The notes: generated by a model from the letters alone, not told the origin. A DNA stretch of 64,000 bases from Coriolopsis trogii (GCA_020543525.1 JAHYIO010000028.1:372001-436000); one strand, 5' to 3'; counted from the first letter of the stretch, positions 33,863 to 47,357 are shown. Made by a program: numbers and translations.

Positions 33863-35588
33863 ATGGGTCTCGCCGGTCGCAAAACAAAGCAACGCATTCC
33901 AAACGATCCGCGAAATCTCGCATGGGCCAACGGTACGCCTTCTTGCTCACGGACCCCGGCTCTGTCTCCCGTCTTTCATGTTACATCGTTGTATGCGTCT
34001 TGTTCTGCAACTTGTTTCACTCATGTATTCTCTGCTGCTGCCACAGATGCAAGCAAGTTTGGAGCTGCGTACCTCGCGAAGCTTGGCTGGGATCCCTCGC
34101 GTGGACTCGGCGTGTCTGGCGAAGGTCGCACGACGGCCCTGTCCGTCAACCAGAAGCTCGACATGCTCGGCATCGGCGCTGACCACAAGAACTCCGCTGA
34201 AGGTCTCGCATGGAAGCAAAACAAAGACTTTGAGAACTTGCTCCGCCGATTGAATGCTGCGAACGGGAACGCTGATGCGGAGGAGGAAGAGGCACCGATG
34301 AAGATCGACGGTTTCATCAGGGCGGGACCTTCATTGCAAACCAAGGATGGTGAGAACACCCAGTTCGATGGCGAGAAGGGAGAGGATGCAGTGGTCGAGG
34401 GTGAGGTTGGGGAGGGGGAGAAGAAGTCGAAGAAGAAGCGCAAGAAAGGCACGGATGAGGACGGAGGAGAGGATCGGAAGAGGAAACGCAAGAAGAGCAA
34501 GTCCTCTGATGATCATTCAGACTCTGACAAGGTCAGCAACAAGAAGAAGAAGAAGAGCAAACAGGAGTCGCAGGAGGTGGTAGTGAGTTCTCCGCCGGAG
34601 CCGGAGCCAGTTCCATCCCCCACACCAGTGGTCGCACCGTTGGCGAAACAGTGAGTTTCCGCCGCCTCGTCAGAAATCTATCCTTCTCAGTGTAATACCT
34701 GAACACCCAAACCCCGGAGTCTGACATGCTGTTTCGTCCAGTCCTCGCGCAGCGTATCGTGGAAGGCACATGGCTGCTAAAAGTCTCGCATCCAAGTCAT
34801 CCTCCGCCATAGCCGAGATACTCGGTATCTCACCCGCCACCTCCGCCCCTGTTTCTGGCTACCCTTCATCCGCCCCTACGCCATACCCATCAACACCATT
34901 TGAACCCGGCCCTAGCACGTCCAGCTCGAGCGACCCTTCAGGTTCCGCAACCCACGCCGAAGAGCTAAAGCTCCAGGATCTGACTGTCTCCAGCATGAGC
35001 GTGATGGACTACTTCAAAGAAAAGCTTGCTGCGAAGAGCAACTCGCGTGTATTCGGCGCGTCTTCTTCGCCTGCCGCAGAAGACAAGGAGGAAGAACGGC
35101 CACGTATGGGGTTGGGCGCTTCCAGATCAAAAACGCAAGTCGCGCGGGTGACAGAGATGAAGACTGAATTTGTCGAGGAAAGGCGAGGGCTTGGAGGAAT
35201 CGGGAGCGGCATGCGGTCGTCCTTTGCTGCGATGTTCGCCTCCGCGACCGTGGCGAGCACTAGCACAGAGCAACCAGCACCTTTTGAACAGATTCAAACC
35301 GTGACGACGACGACGAGCAAGAAGGACAAGGAACGGAAGAAGGATAAGGAGAGGAAGAAGGACAAGGGTAAGGAGAAGGAGAAGGCGACCGACGACAATG
35401 TGGACGCGGACGCGGTGGAAGATTCAGACGAGAAGGCGGAGCGCAAGAGGCGCAAAGAGGAGAAGCGTAGGCGGAAGGAGGCGAGTGCCGTGGTTCAGGT
35501 GTCAGGAGAGGGAGGTACCGGCACGGACGCAGAGGTGAGGGAGCGCAAGAGTAAGAAAGAGAAGAAGAAGGGCAAGATGGATGGGTGA
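33863..35588 (+). CDS. PINX1/Pxr1-like G-patch protein
   Basis: Three exons (33863-33932, 34047-34650, 34742-35588) give 506 residues. The start MGLAGRKTKQRIPNDPRNLAWAN is the recognisable N-terminus of the PinX1/Pxr1 family. The G-patch follows (residues about 24-70: SKFGAAYLAKLGWDPSRGLG, then the DMLGIGADHK segment). The remainder contains a basic KKSKKKRKK tract, a HPRAAYRGRHMAAKSLA segment also typical of the family, a low-complexity Ser/Pro region and a Lys/Glu-rich tail (KDKERKKDKERKK). Pxr1 works in nucleolar pre-rRNA/snoRNA processing through the DEAH helicase Prp43, and PinX1 also regulates telomerase. A nucleolar role is inferred. An ATG at 33779 in frame adds 28 residues that look like leader and was not used. 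Confidence 0.88.
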
Positions 35589-36184
35589 TATCGTACTGTA
35601 CGAATCCATTGCATCTATGCTCTGGGAATGCCTTGCTTAACTCACTCCTCTCTTCGCCATAGAGCGCAACGTGGAGATTGCTGCCGCTCCAATGCTAGGG
35701 CTGATTTCCTGCTTGTCGTGCTAGCTTCCACATGAGTTATCTACCTGTGTGTCTAGTCTCCACCGCTGAGGCGTCACAAGACGAAGGCTGGTAATGGCTG
35801 TCAGCTGTCATGCCACGCATCTGAGAAAACCTGCATATCGGTGGGCATGCGGCTCATAGCATTCTACAATCGGTATGCCGCTCAAGGGATGCGTCACAAT
35901 GCTATAAGAGCCCAGTCGGTGCAGTAATCCTCGTGCCATACTCGTTGATCCTTTCGTATCACTTACTTATCTGCAGAGCAAGCGTCACTTATACTTATCG
36001 TATACTTCCGGACGACACTTCCCGCACTATCGTCATTGCTTCGACGTGGGAGACGTTGGTTGCTTGTGACCTTCGAAGGTCCGCCATGGAGTGAGATAAG
36101 AGGGGGAGCAAACAAAACGTCTTCCCGAACCACTGACTTCTCGCAGAAACCCTCAAGGATCCGCGGCGTCGACAAGCATATACT
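35589..36184. other. Intergenic, promoter of the permease gene
   Basis: About 600 bp without a supported gene, between the G-patch gene and the amino-acid permease. Confidence 0.45.
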
Positions 36185-38708
36185 ATGAAGGCTCCTGCGA
36201 CGACTGTGTGCGTCCATGATGTGCAAGATAAAGAAGTAAACAGCTCGTCCCACGATGGAGACAGTCTGACAGGCGACAACGCTGCTCTCGCTGCTCTGGG
36301 GTACAAACAGGAATTCAAGCGTTCCTTCACACCTGTCGAGGTCTTCGGAATCGGTTTCAGCATCATAGGATTGTTCCCCTCTATCGCGTGAGTACACGCT
36401 GGAAAGAGAACAGAGTTGTCGTGTTTCTTATCTCGCTCCCGTGCAGCTCCGTCCTTGTGTTTGCTATACCCTATGGAGGACCCGTCGCCATGGTCTGGGG
36501 AGTGAGTCTACAACGATGTTCGTCATGTCACTGCTCGTTCTGACAGCTGTCGAATCACAAGTGGGCCGTATGCTCGTTCTTTCTCATGTTCGTAGCCCTG
36601 GCCCTCGCTGAGCTAGGCTCCTCCGCCCCGACCTCGGGCGGACTCTACTACTGGACGTGGCAGCTCGCGACACCGCGTTGGAGAAAGGTCCTCTCCTGGA
36701 CCGTCGGATGTGAGCATCGCGTGCCAATCTCTGTTATATCCAGAAACCAGGGGTTGCTTTCTGATGTCGGCCGCTAACATCGACCTGCCAGATTCAAACT
36801 CGATAGGCCTCATTGCCGGGCTCGCCTCTATCGACTGGGGATGTGCAGTGCAGCTCATGGCAGCTGTGTCGATTGGGACCGATGAGCGGTTCGTACCCAC
36901 CACTGGGCAGACATAGTAAGCATATGCCGCCTTCGTCGTGTACGACCCGAGGGAATTGACTTACCCTCCGTGTCTAGCGCTGTATATCTCGCATTGCTCT
37001 TCTGCCACTGTATAGTAGCGTCCCTCGCGACGCCTGTCATCGCGCGGCTGCAAGGTGTCTATATCGCCCTCAACGTCATGTGAGTACTGGGCCGCGCGTC
37101 GCTCCCCAACTCCACTGAAGGTTGACGCAAATGCGCAGACTCTGTCTGGCCATTATAATCGCGCTTCCTGTCGCCACTCCGAACGAGTTCCGCAACCCAC
37201 CGTCGTTTGCCTTTGGAGGATTTACGAATTGTACGCGACGTCTGAAGCATCCGAACCATAGCATTAACATCTATCTGTCTTTCTCGCGACGCTCTAGTTT
37301 ACCGATGGCCCGACGGCTTTGCCTTCGTGCTCAGCTTTCTCGCCCCGCTCTGGACGATCGGTGAGGCGCATCTCCGTGCTCGACTTCACGGCCATCATAG
37401 AGCTCATTCCGCACTGTATGTTGTCTCTTTCCGCCGCACATGTTTCCAGGAGGGTTCGACGCATCGGTGCATATCAGCGAGGAGGCTTCCAACGCGCGCA
37501 CTGCCGTCCCATGGGCGATGATCAGTGCTGTCGGCGTCGCCGGCGTCCTAGGATGGGGTAAGCTTGCTCTACCTAATATGTATATGCGCCGGTGTAGCTG
37601 AGCCCACTCTTCAGTCGTCAACGTCGTTATCGCGTTATACATGGGCACAGACTTGGACGCGATCATGTCGAACCCGATCGGACAACCGATGGCTACGGTG
37701 CGTCTCTTAGGCTCGCAAAGAATCAAGAAAGAAGTGCCAATGTGTTGTCGTGGGCAGATTCTGTTCAACAGTTTCGGGCGGAACGGCACCCTAGCGGTGT
37801 GGTCCATCGTCGTGGTCGTGCAGTGCGTCTACTCTATCTCTCTCTCAGATCCAGTGTTCAATCACTCATATGACTCTATCCATTCCTCCGCCACAAAGGT
37901 TCCTCATGGGCTCCAGCATAGTACGTCCCGAAATCATTTGACCTCAAGCCCCCCTCTCATGCGTCAACGAACCCCCGCCTCCCCGTCCACGATGACTCCC
38001 CCCAGCTGACAGCGGCCTCCCGTCAAGTGTTCGCCTTTGCCCGCGACAAAGCGCTCCCCCTCTCGTCCACGATCTACCGCGTCCACCCGCGGACGCAGAC
38101 GCCGGTGAACGCCGTGTGGGCCGCCGCGCTCGTCGCGTCCCTCCTCGGCCTGCTCGCGTTCGCAGGCCCGAGCGCGAACTCGGCCATCTTCAGCCTCGCG
38201 ATCGCCGGCCAGTACACGGCGTACGCGATCCCCGTCGCCAGCCGCTTCCTCGGGGGCAAGCCCTGGAGCCCCGGCCCGTTCTCCCTCGGCCGATTCGTGA
38301 GTCGCTGACGCCTCGTCTTTCTTTTTTTTTTTCTTTCTGTCCTTTCGTCACTTGAAGATTGTACACTCACGCGTGCTGGGATAGGGTCTGCCTGTGGCGG
38401 TCGTCGCCGTCGCGTGGATGGCGTTCTCGGTCGTCATCCTCGCGTTCCCGACCGCGCCCGCGCCGGACGCGGCGGGCATGAACTACATGATCGTCGTCTT
38501 TGGCGCGTGGATCGTGCTTTGTCTCGTGTACTACCACGTCCCCATCTACGGTGGCGCGTGCTGGTTCGACGGGCCGCAGTTGACTGTCGTTCACGGCGGG
38601 TCGAAGGACCGAGAGCCGGATGCAAGCGGCGCCGAGGGCGAAGGCGGGGATGGGGAGATTATAGAGGTGGCGGGAGACTCGGAGAAGCGGGACAGCGACA
38701 GCGCATGA
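36185..38708 (+). CDS. Amino-acid/GABA-type permease (APC superfamily)
   Basis: Thirteen exons (36185-36387, 36447-36501, 36547-36709, 36792-36915, 36978-37079, 37139-37230, 37298-37360, 37450-37557, 37615-37697, 37758-37822, 37899-37920, 38006-38296, 38385-38708) join in frame to 564 residues with about twelve hydrophobic segments. Signature parts of fungal amino-acid permeases of the Uga4/choline-permease type are present: FSIIGLFPSIASVL, GGPVAMVWG, ELGSSAPTSGGLYYW, GFDASVHISEEASNA, LTAASRQVFAFARDKALP and TPVNAVW. The tail is short, acidic and cytosolic. It should import amino acids, GABA or related amines across the plasma or vacuolar membrane; substrate not deducible. Exon 11 is only 22 bp. 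The gene is convergent with a glutamine-synthetase-like gene 165 bp away. Confidence 0.92.
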
Positions 38709-38873
38709 CGCTCGCAAGTCCTTGTGTTCATTGCGGAAGCGTATGTATCGCACTTGTACGTTGGACAGTTGAGGACGTTCATCCAATCCAAAGAAAGGTG
38801 CCAGCGTACCAGAGCAGACCAGTGTGATATCTTTCTAGTCTACTGTGACGCCCCCAGTACTATGCTGGGACGG

Positions 38874-40766
38874 TTAGTAGTATTCGACAAGCTTCTTCAC
38901 CGTCTCCTTCTCGTCCTTGCCAGTCAGCCAATTCTGGAGCGTCTGTTCCAGCGACGTGTAAGCAATGCAGGTCTGGGTCACAAGAAGACCGTGGCTCACC
39001 TCGTTCACCCCCAAGTACTTCTCCACGAAGCCATCACCTAGCATGCCTCTCATAACCTCATCAGCCTCAAGCGACTGCCGTGCATCGGCGATCGTCTTCG
39101 GGAGCCGCAAAGGGTTCCCCAGCCCAACAGCGCCCCTCTCCGCGTCGGTCATCTCGAACACCGGCTTCGCGCAGTCGCCCGTCGCGAGCAGCGCCCCGTC
39201 CAGAACGCCCCTCAACCCGGCCGCGAGGAGGCCGGCGATGGCGAGATGGGGCGTGGACGTCGCGTCGACGCACTTGACTTCGAAATGGCGGTGGCCGGGC
39301 GGGCCGCAGAGGCGGAGCGGGGCCTCGCGGTTGTACGTGCCCCAGCAGGCGTAGGTGCCCCCGGACCAGATGCCGTCGAGCATGCGCGCGTAGGACGCGG
39401 CGGTCGGGAGCGTCAGCGCGCACACGGCGGGCAGGTGCGCGAGGACGCCCTGGAGGAAGGAGCGTTCGGTGGGGGTGAGGGTCGGGGCGCGGGCCGCGTC
39501 TGCCGCGCGGTCCTTGGTCTTTCCTCCGTGGATGGAGATGTGGGTGTGTGCGCCGCTGCCGCCTGGAGGAGTCGATCGGTCAGTGGGTGAGAGCGATGGA
39601 GCCGGGAGGGAGGGACGCTCACAGGAGTCTGAGTGCAGCCTGGGGGAGAAGGTTGCCTTGAGGCCGTGCTTGTGCGCGACGTTGTAGATTGTTTCCCGGG
39701 TGAAGACGAGCGCGTCCGCGGCCTCGAGTGGGGGGAGGGGACCGGTGATTACCTCAAACTAGCGTACATGCCGGCAGACGAAGGAGAGAAGAGGACGGTT
39801 GTAGGACATGGGCGATGGAGGAGAGCATCTTCAGCACTTTGATCGCCGACAGGGGGCAGACGTCAGAAAGGCCTCTCACCTGGCCGGGCGCGGCTTCTGC
39901 GTGGTACATCTGCACTTCGATCCCCGCCTCGAGCAGCGTCTCTGCGATCTCCTCCAGCACCGCCGTCTCCCTGCTCCCCGTGCGCGTCTTGGCCGAGCAC
40001 GACCAGTCCGCGTCGTTCACGCACACCGGCGAGGGCGATGTCGCGCTGAGCAGGATGAACTCGGACTCGACGCCGACGAGGAAGGACACGGCTGCTTTGT
40101 CGTACGCTTCCCTGTCGATTCGGTCAGCCGATCGTCGACGGTCCATACACAACCTCGGATGCAGTCCACAGCCAGAGGAGACACCCGAAAGTCCCAAAGT
40201 CTTCCACGCTCTCAGATGACCCCGATAGAGTGCGCTCTACAGCACGTATGCCATCCAACCCTCTCACACCGTCCCATCCTCGACCGCATCTCGTGCCCGA
40301 AGCAAGGACGATAGCTCGCCACGCACCTTGCCAACCTGTCCAGCATCGTGCGCGGACAATGCGCCAGTCTCAACCCCGCCCCAGGACTCGGCGCCGCCTT
40401 CTCCTCGAACCAGCCCATGACGACCGCATGGCCCGGCGCGTACGTGCACACCCGCCAGCTCGCGAGGTCGACCGTGTACAGGTGCTCCCCCACCGCCCCG
40501 AACCCGGGCGCGAGCTGCAAGCCAACGAGGCCGAGCGTCGCGGTCGTGAGCCCGACGCCTGCGCGCGAGCGCGACGGGTCCGCGAGGAGCCGCCGGAAGA
40601 AAGGGGCGGGGAGGACGCGGAACCGGACGGTGTTGATGTAGTCTATCCATTGCACCCGCACGAACTTGATCGCGGGCGTGAGCAGTTCGTCGACGGTCCT
40701 CGGCTGCTGCTTCTGCGAGCTTGTGTCAGCGGAGTAGAGGACTCCGTAGCGTTCTGGCGCGGCCAT
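38874..40766 (-). CDS. Glutamine-synthetase-like protein
   Basis: Four exons (40766-40327, 40111-39880, 39758-39623, 39562-38874) close into 498 residues. The C-terminal GS catalytic domain is clear: GVESEFILL (metal-binding Glu), EVQMYHAEAAPGQFEVITGP (metal Glu and substrate region), FSPRLHSDSCGSGAHTHISI (the GSGxHxH-type metal-binding His), TYNREAPLRLCG (phosphate/ammonia region) and HFEVKCVDATSTPHLAIAGLLAAGLRGV. This pattern matches the prokaryote-type GS-I-like group found in fungi as FluG C-termini and gamma-glutamyl-polyamine synthetase-like enzymes, rather than the shorter eukaryotic GS-II. It probably ligates glutamate to an amine with ATP. FluG's N-terminal amidohydrolase part is absent. 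The start is the first ATG giving MAAPERYGVLYSAD. Confidence 0.87.
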
Positions 40767-43700
40767 GGCGAACGTGCAGTGTGTCTTGGGTGACGATAGG
40801 AGTGGCTGAGGAAGAGGAGGATGTGTCGCGATAGAGGTTCTGTGTTGCGACAGTCTCAAAGCTGTATCTCGCGGTCCTATATAGCATGCGCTGTGGCGCG
40901 TAGAGCGCAAAGGCACCGCACGAGGACGCTAGGAACCCTGCTTCTCCCTGTAGAAGCGTAGATTTGTTTTGATCGTTGGGGGGAGTCTGTCTCATGTATG
41001 CCGTCAAACCGGGGGGCCTAGATTACGAACAGAACTGCCCTCGTCGCCTTGAGCCAACGAGGGCGGACGCTCATGCTGAAAATCCGAGAGAGAAGCTGGT
41101 GCTAGGAGTCGTGCTGGTAATGCGTCGACCACGTTTTCGCGTGTGCGGAGCATGGGTTCGTGTATAGCGCTCAACCCTCGAAAGGGAAGATGGTTATCGC
41201 ATGGTGGTTCAACGCTCCAAGTATGGCTTCACAACTGACCTCCGCACCGACGTGATGACGACACAATGTTCTCGATGAGGATGTACTTAGCCTGATATAT
41301 AGCTTCTCGGATGTTCACTACACTAACATACTACCCTGGTACTCTTTCTGACAGCACCCCGATTCCCACTCGCAGTGACGTCGTGCAGGCGAGAAAATGT
41401 GACACGTGCCACCTCAGCACGCCGTACGATAGTGAGACCCCGTACGATGTGCAAGCTCACGCTCTTACAACGCAGCGCGAGGTCTAGAGGGAGGTGGCAG
41501 TGGACGAACATAGGGAGCGACAGCGGCAACTGTCTGGCGGGGAAGCATCAAATCGGGACGCATTTGCGCATGGTTGTGTTACGCTCCAAACATGGTATAT
41601 CACTGACCTTATATGGTAATAGGCGGTCTAGAGCTCCGGCTATCGCGTTGCATGGGCTTGCCCTTACGCTCCAACCTCTCATATACTTCCAGCTCTGTGA
41701 TCGACGTCTGACCTGTCTGACCAGTTGAGCTCTTCCACGCCGCTTGTCTTCGAGTGTTGCAGCCGCTATCGAACAAGTTTCATGGTGGGTGACTCCAGTC
41801 TGACACCAAGGGAAGCAAACTTTGAGAACGTGAGGGTCGGTCATGACTGGCACAATGACAACGAAACGGGTGGTCAATCAAGCCCTTGGATCGTGCACCG
41901 CTGCATCACCGTGGAGGCATATGCATGACTGATGCATACGGTGAAAGGGCCTTCACTTGAACGCAGTGTCGGGTGCCTAGTACTAGTGAATGCCAAATGG
42001 TCCCCGGACTCCAGGACGCGACGTGCGGATGTGCAGCAATGAGTACTTGTATGAGCTCACTGCTCAACAACATATCACGATGCCATCCGGCGTCTTGCTA
42101 CGCCGCCCGACGGCGTCACTTACATACAAGGGTATTACCTCACGGTTACGACACCCAGACCTGGAAACGTCGCACGACGCACGCGGAAAAAAAGCCTAAA
42201 AGTCTGACGGGGTCGCGAGTGCGTAGCGACGGTGCCGTCGAAGCGTTGTGATATATGTCATTGTATGTACGACCTTCATGGGTGTTGACCGGCTGGCGAT
42301 CCGAGTTGGTCAGTTCGGACCGGCGTCGCGCGAGCAACCTCGAGGGATGGGGAGGCGCGGTTGCGGGACACCGCGCGAAAGTCGTATCGTGCTGCTAGCT
42401 AGCAGACGGTGCCTTGCGAAGGGGGTGGATCGACAACGCTCTTGATGGTCGAGATGCACAATATTATGAGAGTCGGGAGCGAGGCCGACGGCTATGCACT
42501 CGAGGCAGCGGAACGCTCACGACGGACGTACAGCCTCCTTGGCGAATTCGAGCCCTTCAGCGTACCGTCTGTGTTCTCGAGACTGGGCCGTGTCGATCGA
42601 GACTCGACAGCCGTCAGCCTTCCTGAGCATGTAGTCTGGCGCACCCCGCTTGAGTAGCCTGTGTGAGAGCTCAGCACGGATCCGGAGGTTATCAGACACC
42701 CATTCAGGGACTCTTAGCTGACGTTGCTTCCTCGACCTCAGCCGCCGGGTGGTGATCTTCGTCCTCACGGTTTGGTATCTGACTTGCATGCTAAGCCTCT
42801 CGCCCCGAGCGGTTGCTGGCAGGCGCCCGGTCGATACACAGCTGGTGAGGCCTCGAGCCTTATCGAGGCATGCCCCCAGGCTGTTCGGAATCCTAATCAG
42901 GTCAGGCGACGTCAGGATAGAGACGATATATACCTGGCTATCTCGAGTCTCATCGAAAAGGGCTAAGGTCCGGGACACTTGGTAATAGACTCTCACCTCT
43001 GACAGTCAACGCATGTCCGACGTCCAACCTACCCCGATGAGACGCGGGTGCCGAGCGTTCCCCCCTGCGCTGAGAGCCTGCGTGACCCAAGCTGCGCACA
43101 ACCTCAAGACCTGTGGCTTCATCCTGAGCGGCAACCGACAGCTGACAGGAACGAGCGAACGCTGGAATGGAGGACTCCAAGGCCTCTCCCGTACTTAGCG
43201 TCCAAACCCCTGGGGCGTCGATTCGGGCGCGTCCCGCCCCGCGTGTTTGCACGAAGAGGGTAACCCTGCTGCCGTCAATGCTGGGATAGGTTCGAACTCG
43301 ATGTGCCTAGGGGCGTCATGAACGTTGTTAGATTCGGTCCCAATCGCTGCATGGGCAGTGTGCCAGTCCGCCGGTGCCGTCCACATACGTATGTATACGT
43401 ATCGAGCCCGCGCCGTGCTCATGCCACAAGTATCCCATTCCATATCCATTGTCCATCGTCCTGCGGTCGGTGAACCGTACAATGCACGTCAGAAGCATAC
43501 GAGCTCGGTCTGGCGTTGGGCTTAGCATCTGCTCGTTCTATGATGACTCATGAGCCTCAGGCTCGGGTACAAGACAAACCTGGACGGTCCTCAACGGTCC
43601 TGCAGGGGTACGAACGCAGCACATCATCACGCAATTGCAACGACGGCGGAGAGCGGAAGGGCTGAGAGCGCAGATAACCCACCCGATTCCAATGTGAAGA

Positions 43701-45783
43701 GAGAGCCACTCACCGCTTCAGGTCACTGGTCTTGTATGACTCTGAGGGAGAGCCTGGCGAGCGCCGATCGATAAAACCCGGGCGCGCGCCGACTTGAGGG
43801 TGAATAAGCAGCTGGGTCCTGCCGCAATACATGTATGGATATAACTCTCAGCACTTGCCAGACCGGGTGGCGCCAGTGGAACGATGGTCGACGATACATC
43901 AGCACCAGCATCCTCGCTGGCCTTGAAAAACTCGGTCTAGATCAACCGCCGTACGGGGCACCCGAACTTGGCGGCGCGTGTGCCCCTGTCCTGTTTTTGC
44001 TGGTTTCTTCGTCCCATTGGGCATAGGAGGACTCCAGAGGTGTTTTTGACTGGACCTGGGAAGAATGAGAGCAGAGGCGAACCGAGCAGCGCAACACTTC
44101 GTACTCACCGCCGCAGGAGTGCATACAGTAGTAAGAGGAGCCGAAGAACTGTACATGCGCCTCCTGCGCACCCATCATTCTCGGTCGCGCGCAGCAATAT
44201 GCGAAGGGACCGGCGGCGGTCGACAGGCGCGGATCTTGACATGGAAAACGCTGTCCAGAGTGTAATAGCGGGTGCCCGACTGACCGTCAGGCTTCGGCTG
44301 GCAGTGCACTCGCACGAGGAACCTCCAGGGTCCGAGCCATGTCTGAGATCTGAGCGGGCCACCAGGGCATTTTACGGCGGGAGCAGTCTGGGTAACGAAG
44401 CGGGCTCGGACGCTGGAGACGTATGCGGTCAACATTTTTGTGAGATCACCGGTCAGCAGGGAGGGCGTACGCGATTCGCTGACTCTGCGGGGGGAAAACG
44501 GGCCAGGGAGAGGGAGGGGAAGCCATGCTGAACGGGGTAATCAAGGGGACTGAACCTTACCATGGGAGGGGAAAAGGGGGAGAACCTGGACAGCCTGACA
44601 GGGCAGTGATGGATCTGGAAGAAAAGCCTGAGTGGATTTGAGTGTTCTACGGTTGGATAGCGCGATTCCGGGCGAGAGCTGCTGGAGCTTGGGGCGTGCG
44701 CTTGGGTTTGTTATCATTCAAGGCGCTCCGCTGCATGCCTCGACGACACCTCACGGTCGATAGCACGCGCAGACGCGTCTGGGAGCCTGGCAGTTGTGCT
44801 GTGCACCCGCGCACGACGCCGGAAAGACGAGGATGGCGCCGCTGTTTTTGCAGGCGGCGGGAGTCCATCCGGGATTGACTGGCGAAAAGGGATAGACGCC
44901 GGGGTCTTGTTCTGTGGATCGGGGGTTTGTTGGAGCAGCATTGATCGGCTGCTAGAACGGCTGCGACGGGAGCTTGTCTCTGTCCCTCTCCCTTGACGAT
45001 TCACTTGTAGCTGCTCGTGTGTCGCAGTCACAGGATGCTCTCCTCCAAGTACTGGCGAAACGAAGAAAACAGAGGATGCCATTCAGGGTCGGGTGTATGT
45101 ATCAAAGGGTTCGAGGATGTTGAAAGGGGAAAAGGTTCAGACGGGAGAGATGATGCATTAAGGCGGCAGCCGGACAACGCAATCAGAAAAGCGGGCGCTA
45201 GCAAGCGATCGAACCAAAGTATCGGAAAAAGGGGCGTGCAGTCAGCTGTGCAGCTTGCTCGCCGGGGTATGGAGAGAGAGAGAGAGAGAGGAGAGAGAGG
45301 AGATGACTCTGGAATGACTTGTCTCGCGTACGGAGGGTGAGAAGGGCTGGCGTGGAAAAGGAGGGAGGAGAGAGGCGCGCGAGGGGATGCATGCAACCGC
45401 GGCGGGACGCTCTCTGCTGGAGACTGGGCAGCATTCCTGGGGGCGATCCTCGTCTTGTGTTGATCGTACGAAAGATGCTGAGCTGGGACCATTTTTACGA
45501 CGAATCCGCGCCCGATCACTCCTGCCAATGTCATCCGGATCCAGATGGCCATCGAGGTATATTCACCCATGACCCCCGCAAGCTCCCAACCCCTGCCCTC
45601 GCCCTCTCCCCCTCCAGAGCCCACTACGCCCCTCCGTTCGAGCCCGCGGTCATAAACGTCAACCTCAACCTCATCTACTGGCTCAATGCAAACCCCCTGA
45701 AGATGCCAGTCGGTGAGTCCCACTCCTACCTCAGGCCGCACCCCGCCCCCTCCTCCAGGACAGACCAGGCACCTCCTCGCGCC
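40767..45783. other. Gene-poor interval of about 5 kb
   Basis: Many 60-190-residue frames occur on both strands because stops are rare in this GC-rich DNA, but none has a recognisable domain or joins across introns. Two loosely similar segments (around 41208-41245 and 41575-41612, each with CGCTCCAA...ATGG...ACTGACCT) hint at an old duplication. The last 500 bp include a GA microsatellite and the promoter of the F-box-like gene. Confidence 0.4.
45271..45300. repeat. GA-dinucleotide microsatellite
   Basis: An almost pure (GA)n tract of about 30 bp, about 480 bp upstream of the F-box-like gene start. Confidence 0.8.
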
Positions 45784-47357
45784 ATGCCCGACTACACCTA
45801 TCCCTCTCCATACCAGCGCATCCAGTTCCTCTCCCTCAACCGCGACGTCCTCTCCACCATCTCCTACTTCTGCCCACTCTCCGTCGCCTGCCAGTTGGCC
45901 CTCACCTGCAAGGATGCCTATGACTTCACCATGCCCCGCATCATCGCGGACGTCTCCATCGGCGACCCTGGCGAGGACGACGGCCCTGACCGTCTCGAAA
46001 AGTTCTGCGCCTTCATGCTCGCCAAGCCCGCCGCTCGCATGAGGCATCTCAGAGCCCTCCGTCTCCTCGACGGTGCCTTCGCCCGTGCACACCTCGCAGG
46101 CAGGAGACAAGTCTGGGGTGCCGACTTCTCCCCCGCCGACATCCTCACCCAGCTCCTGCGGGAGGCGACCAACCTCCGCGTTATCCACATTCGTGACGCC
46201 GAACCCCTCTTCCAATCCCACCCCTCGGTGTACGAAGCTCTCGCCGACCTCAGGAACCTCCGCGAGCTCTCGCTCTACTACATCGGTAACTCCTCCCTCA
46301 AGGCCATGTCCCAGCTCCGCAGCAGACCCACCGTCATCGAGAACGGCCTCTGGAAGGACGGCCCTCGCCCCCAGGGCGACATCACCCCCTTCGGGCCGTA
46401 CGTCGCTTCTCTTCGTCACCTCAAGCTCTGGGAGTGCGGCTGCATGCTCGAGAGTGTCATCGACCGCCACGTCTGGCCAAACGTACACACGCTCGATATC
46501 GGCGGGCGAATCGCCAAGATTTCAGAGCTCGCGCACGCCTTCCCCAACCTCCAGCGGCTTACGTTCTTTATGGAATTCTCCATAAAGCAGGAGACAGGCC
46601 CGGCCGTATGCTGGCCCGAGCTTGACTACCTCGAGACGAGCTCGCCCATCCCCTCCTTCCCGTCGCCCGTCCGCCGGCTGCAGCTCCAGTACGGGGTCGG
46701 CGTCCGGGCAGGCTCGCAGAACGACCTCAAGACTCTGCCGCTCATGGAGAAGACGAACCCGGTCGTGCTTTCGTGCACCATCTGTCATACACTACCGGTG
46801 ACGATGCTCGAGCGGATGAAGACGTCGATGCCGTCCCTCCGCTACCTCGAGCTTGTCCTGAACGATGTTAGCCACATGTCCATACCCCCGCAATTGTTCG
46901 AGAGTTGGGTGGTACGTCCCGTTTCGCGTCTTTGAAGCCCGCTCATGTCATCTGATCCGTTCTCTCGTAAAAGGAGCGCCACCTGGAGCTCCTGCGGACG
47001 ACGCCCCTCGTCGGCCTCTGCATCACGTACGAGGGTTCAGGGACGAAGGAGGCAAGCGCAGGACGGCGCCGTTTCGCGCACGTCGCGCGCCTGCTCGCGC
47101 GGGAGATCAAGACGCTCGAGTACGTCGCCGTGGGCTACCACGACGGGGACAAGCGCATGTACGAGCTGGACTGCGCCTGGTTCCGCGTGCTCTCCCGGCC
47201 GGCCGTCGTCGCCGCAGAGGAGGGAGAGGGAGGAGGGAGTACGCCCGACTACCCGTCGCAGTCATCGCCATCGCAGCCTGTGCCTGTCCTGGAGGCACTG
47301 TCCACCGCGGAGGGAGAGCGGGCGAGGGAGCGCCTGCTGGATACCCCGCGGGAGTGA
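45784..47357 (+). CDS. F-box-like/LRR protein
   Basis: Two exons, 45784-46911 and 46974-47357, with a 62-bp GTACGT...AAAG intron in phase 0, give 503 residues. An F-box-like N-terminus (FLSLNRDVLSTISYF, then ACQLALTCKDAYDFTMPRI) precedes a long leucine-rich array (LRHLKLWECGCMLESVI, NVHTLDIGGRIAKISELAHAFPNLQRL, SLRYLELVLNDVSH). It resembles 809-2129 in order and in the RLEKFCAFML segment, so the two are members of one expanded family. Substrate-receptor role in ubiquitin ligation is family knowledge, not shown here. The frame is open far upstream; ATG 45784 was preferred because the F-box begins shortly after. An alternative start at 45703 would add 27 residues. Confidence 0.75.

Noticed and set aside
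41200..41620. Possible MITE from two similar CGCTCCAA...ACTGACCT segments
   Set aside because: The similarity is partial, in direct orientation, with no terminal inverted repeats or target duplication.
45028..46488. 486-residue minus-strand open frame
   Set aside because: It lies antisense to the F-box-like gene, is biased to Glu/Val/Gly in the way antisense frames of GC-rich genes are, and has no domain.
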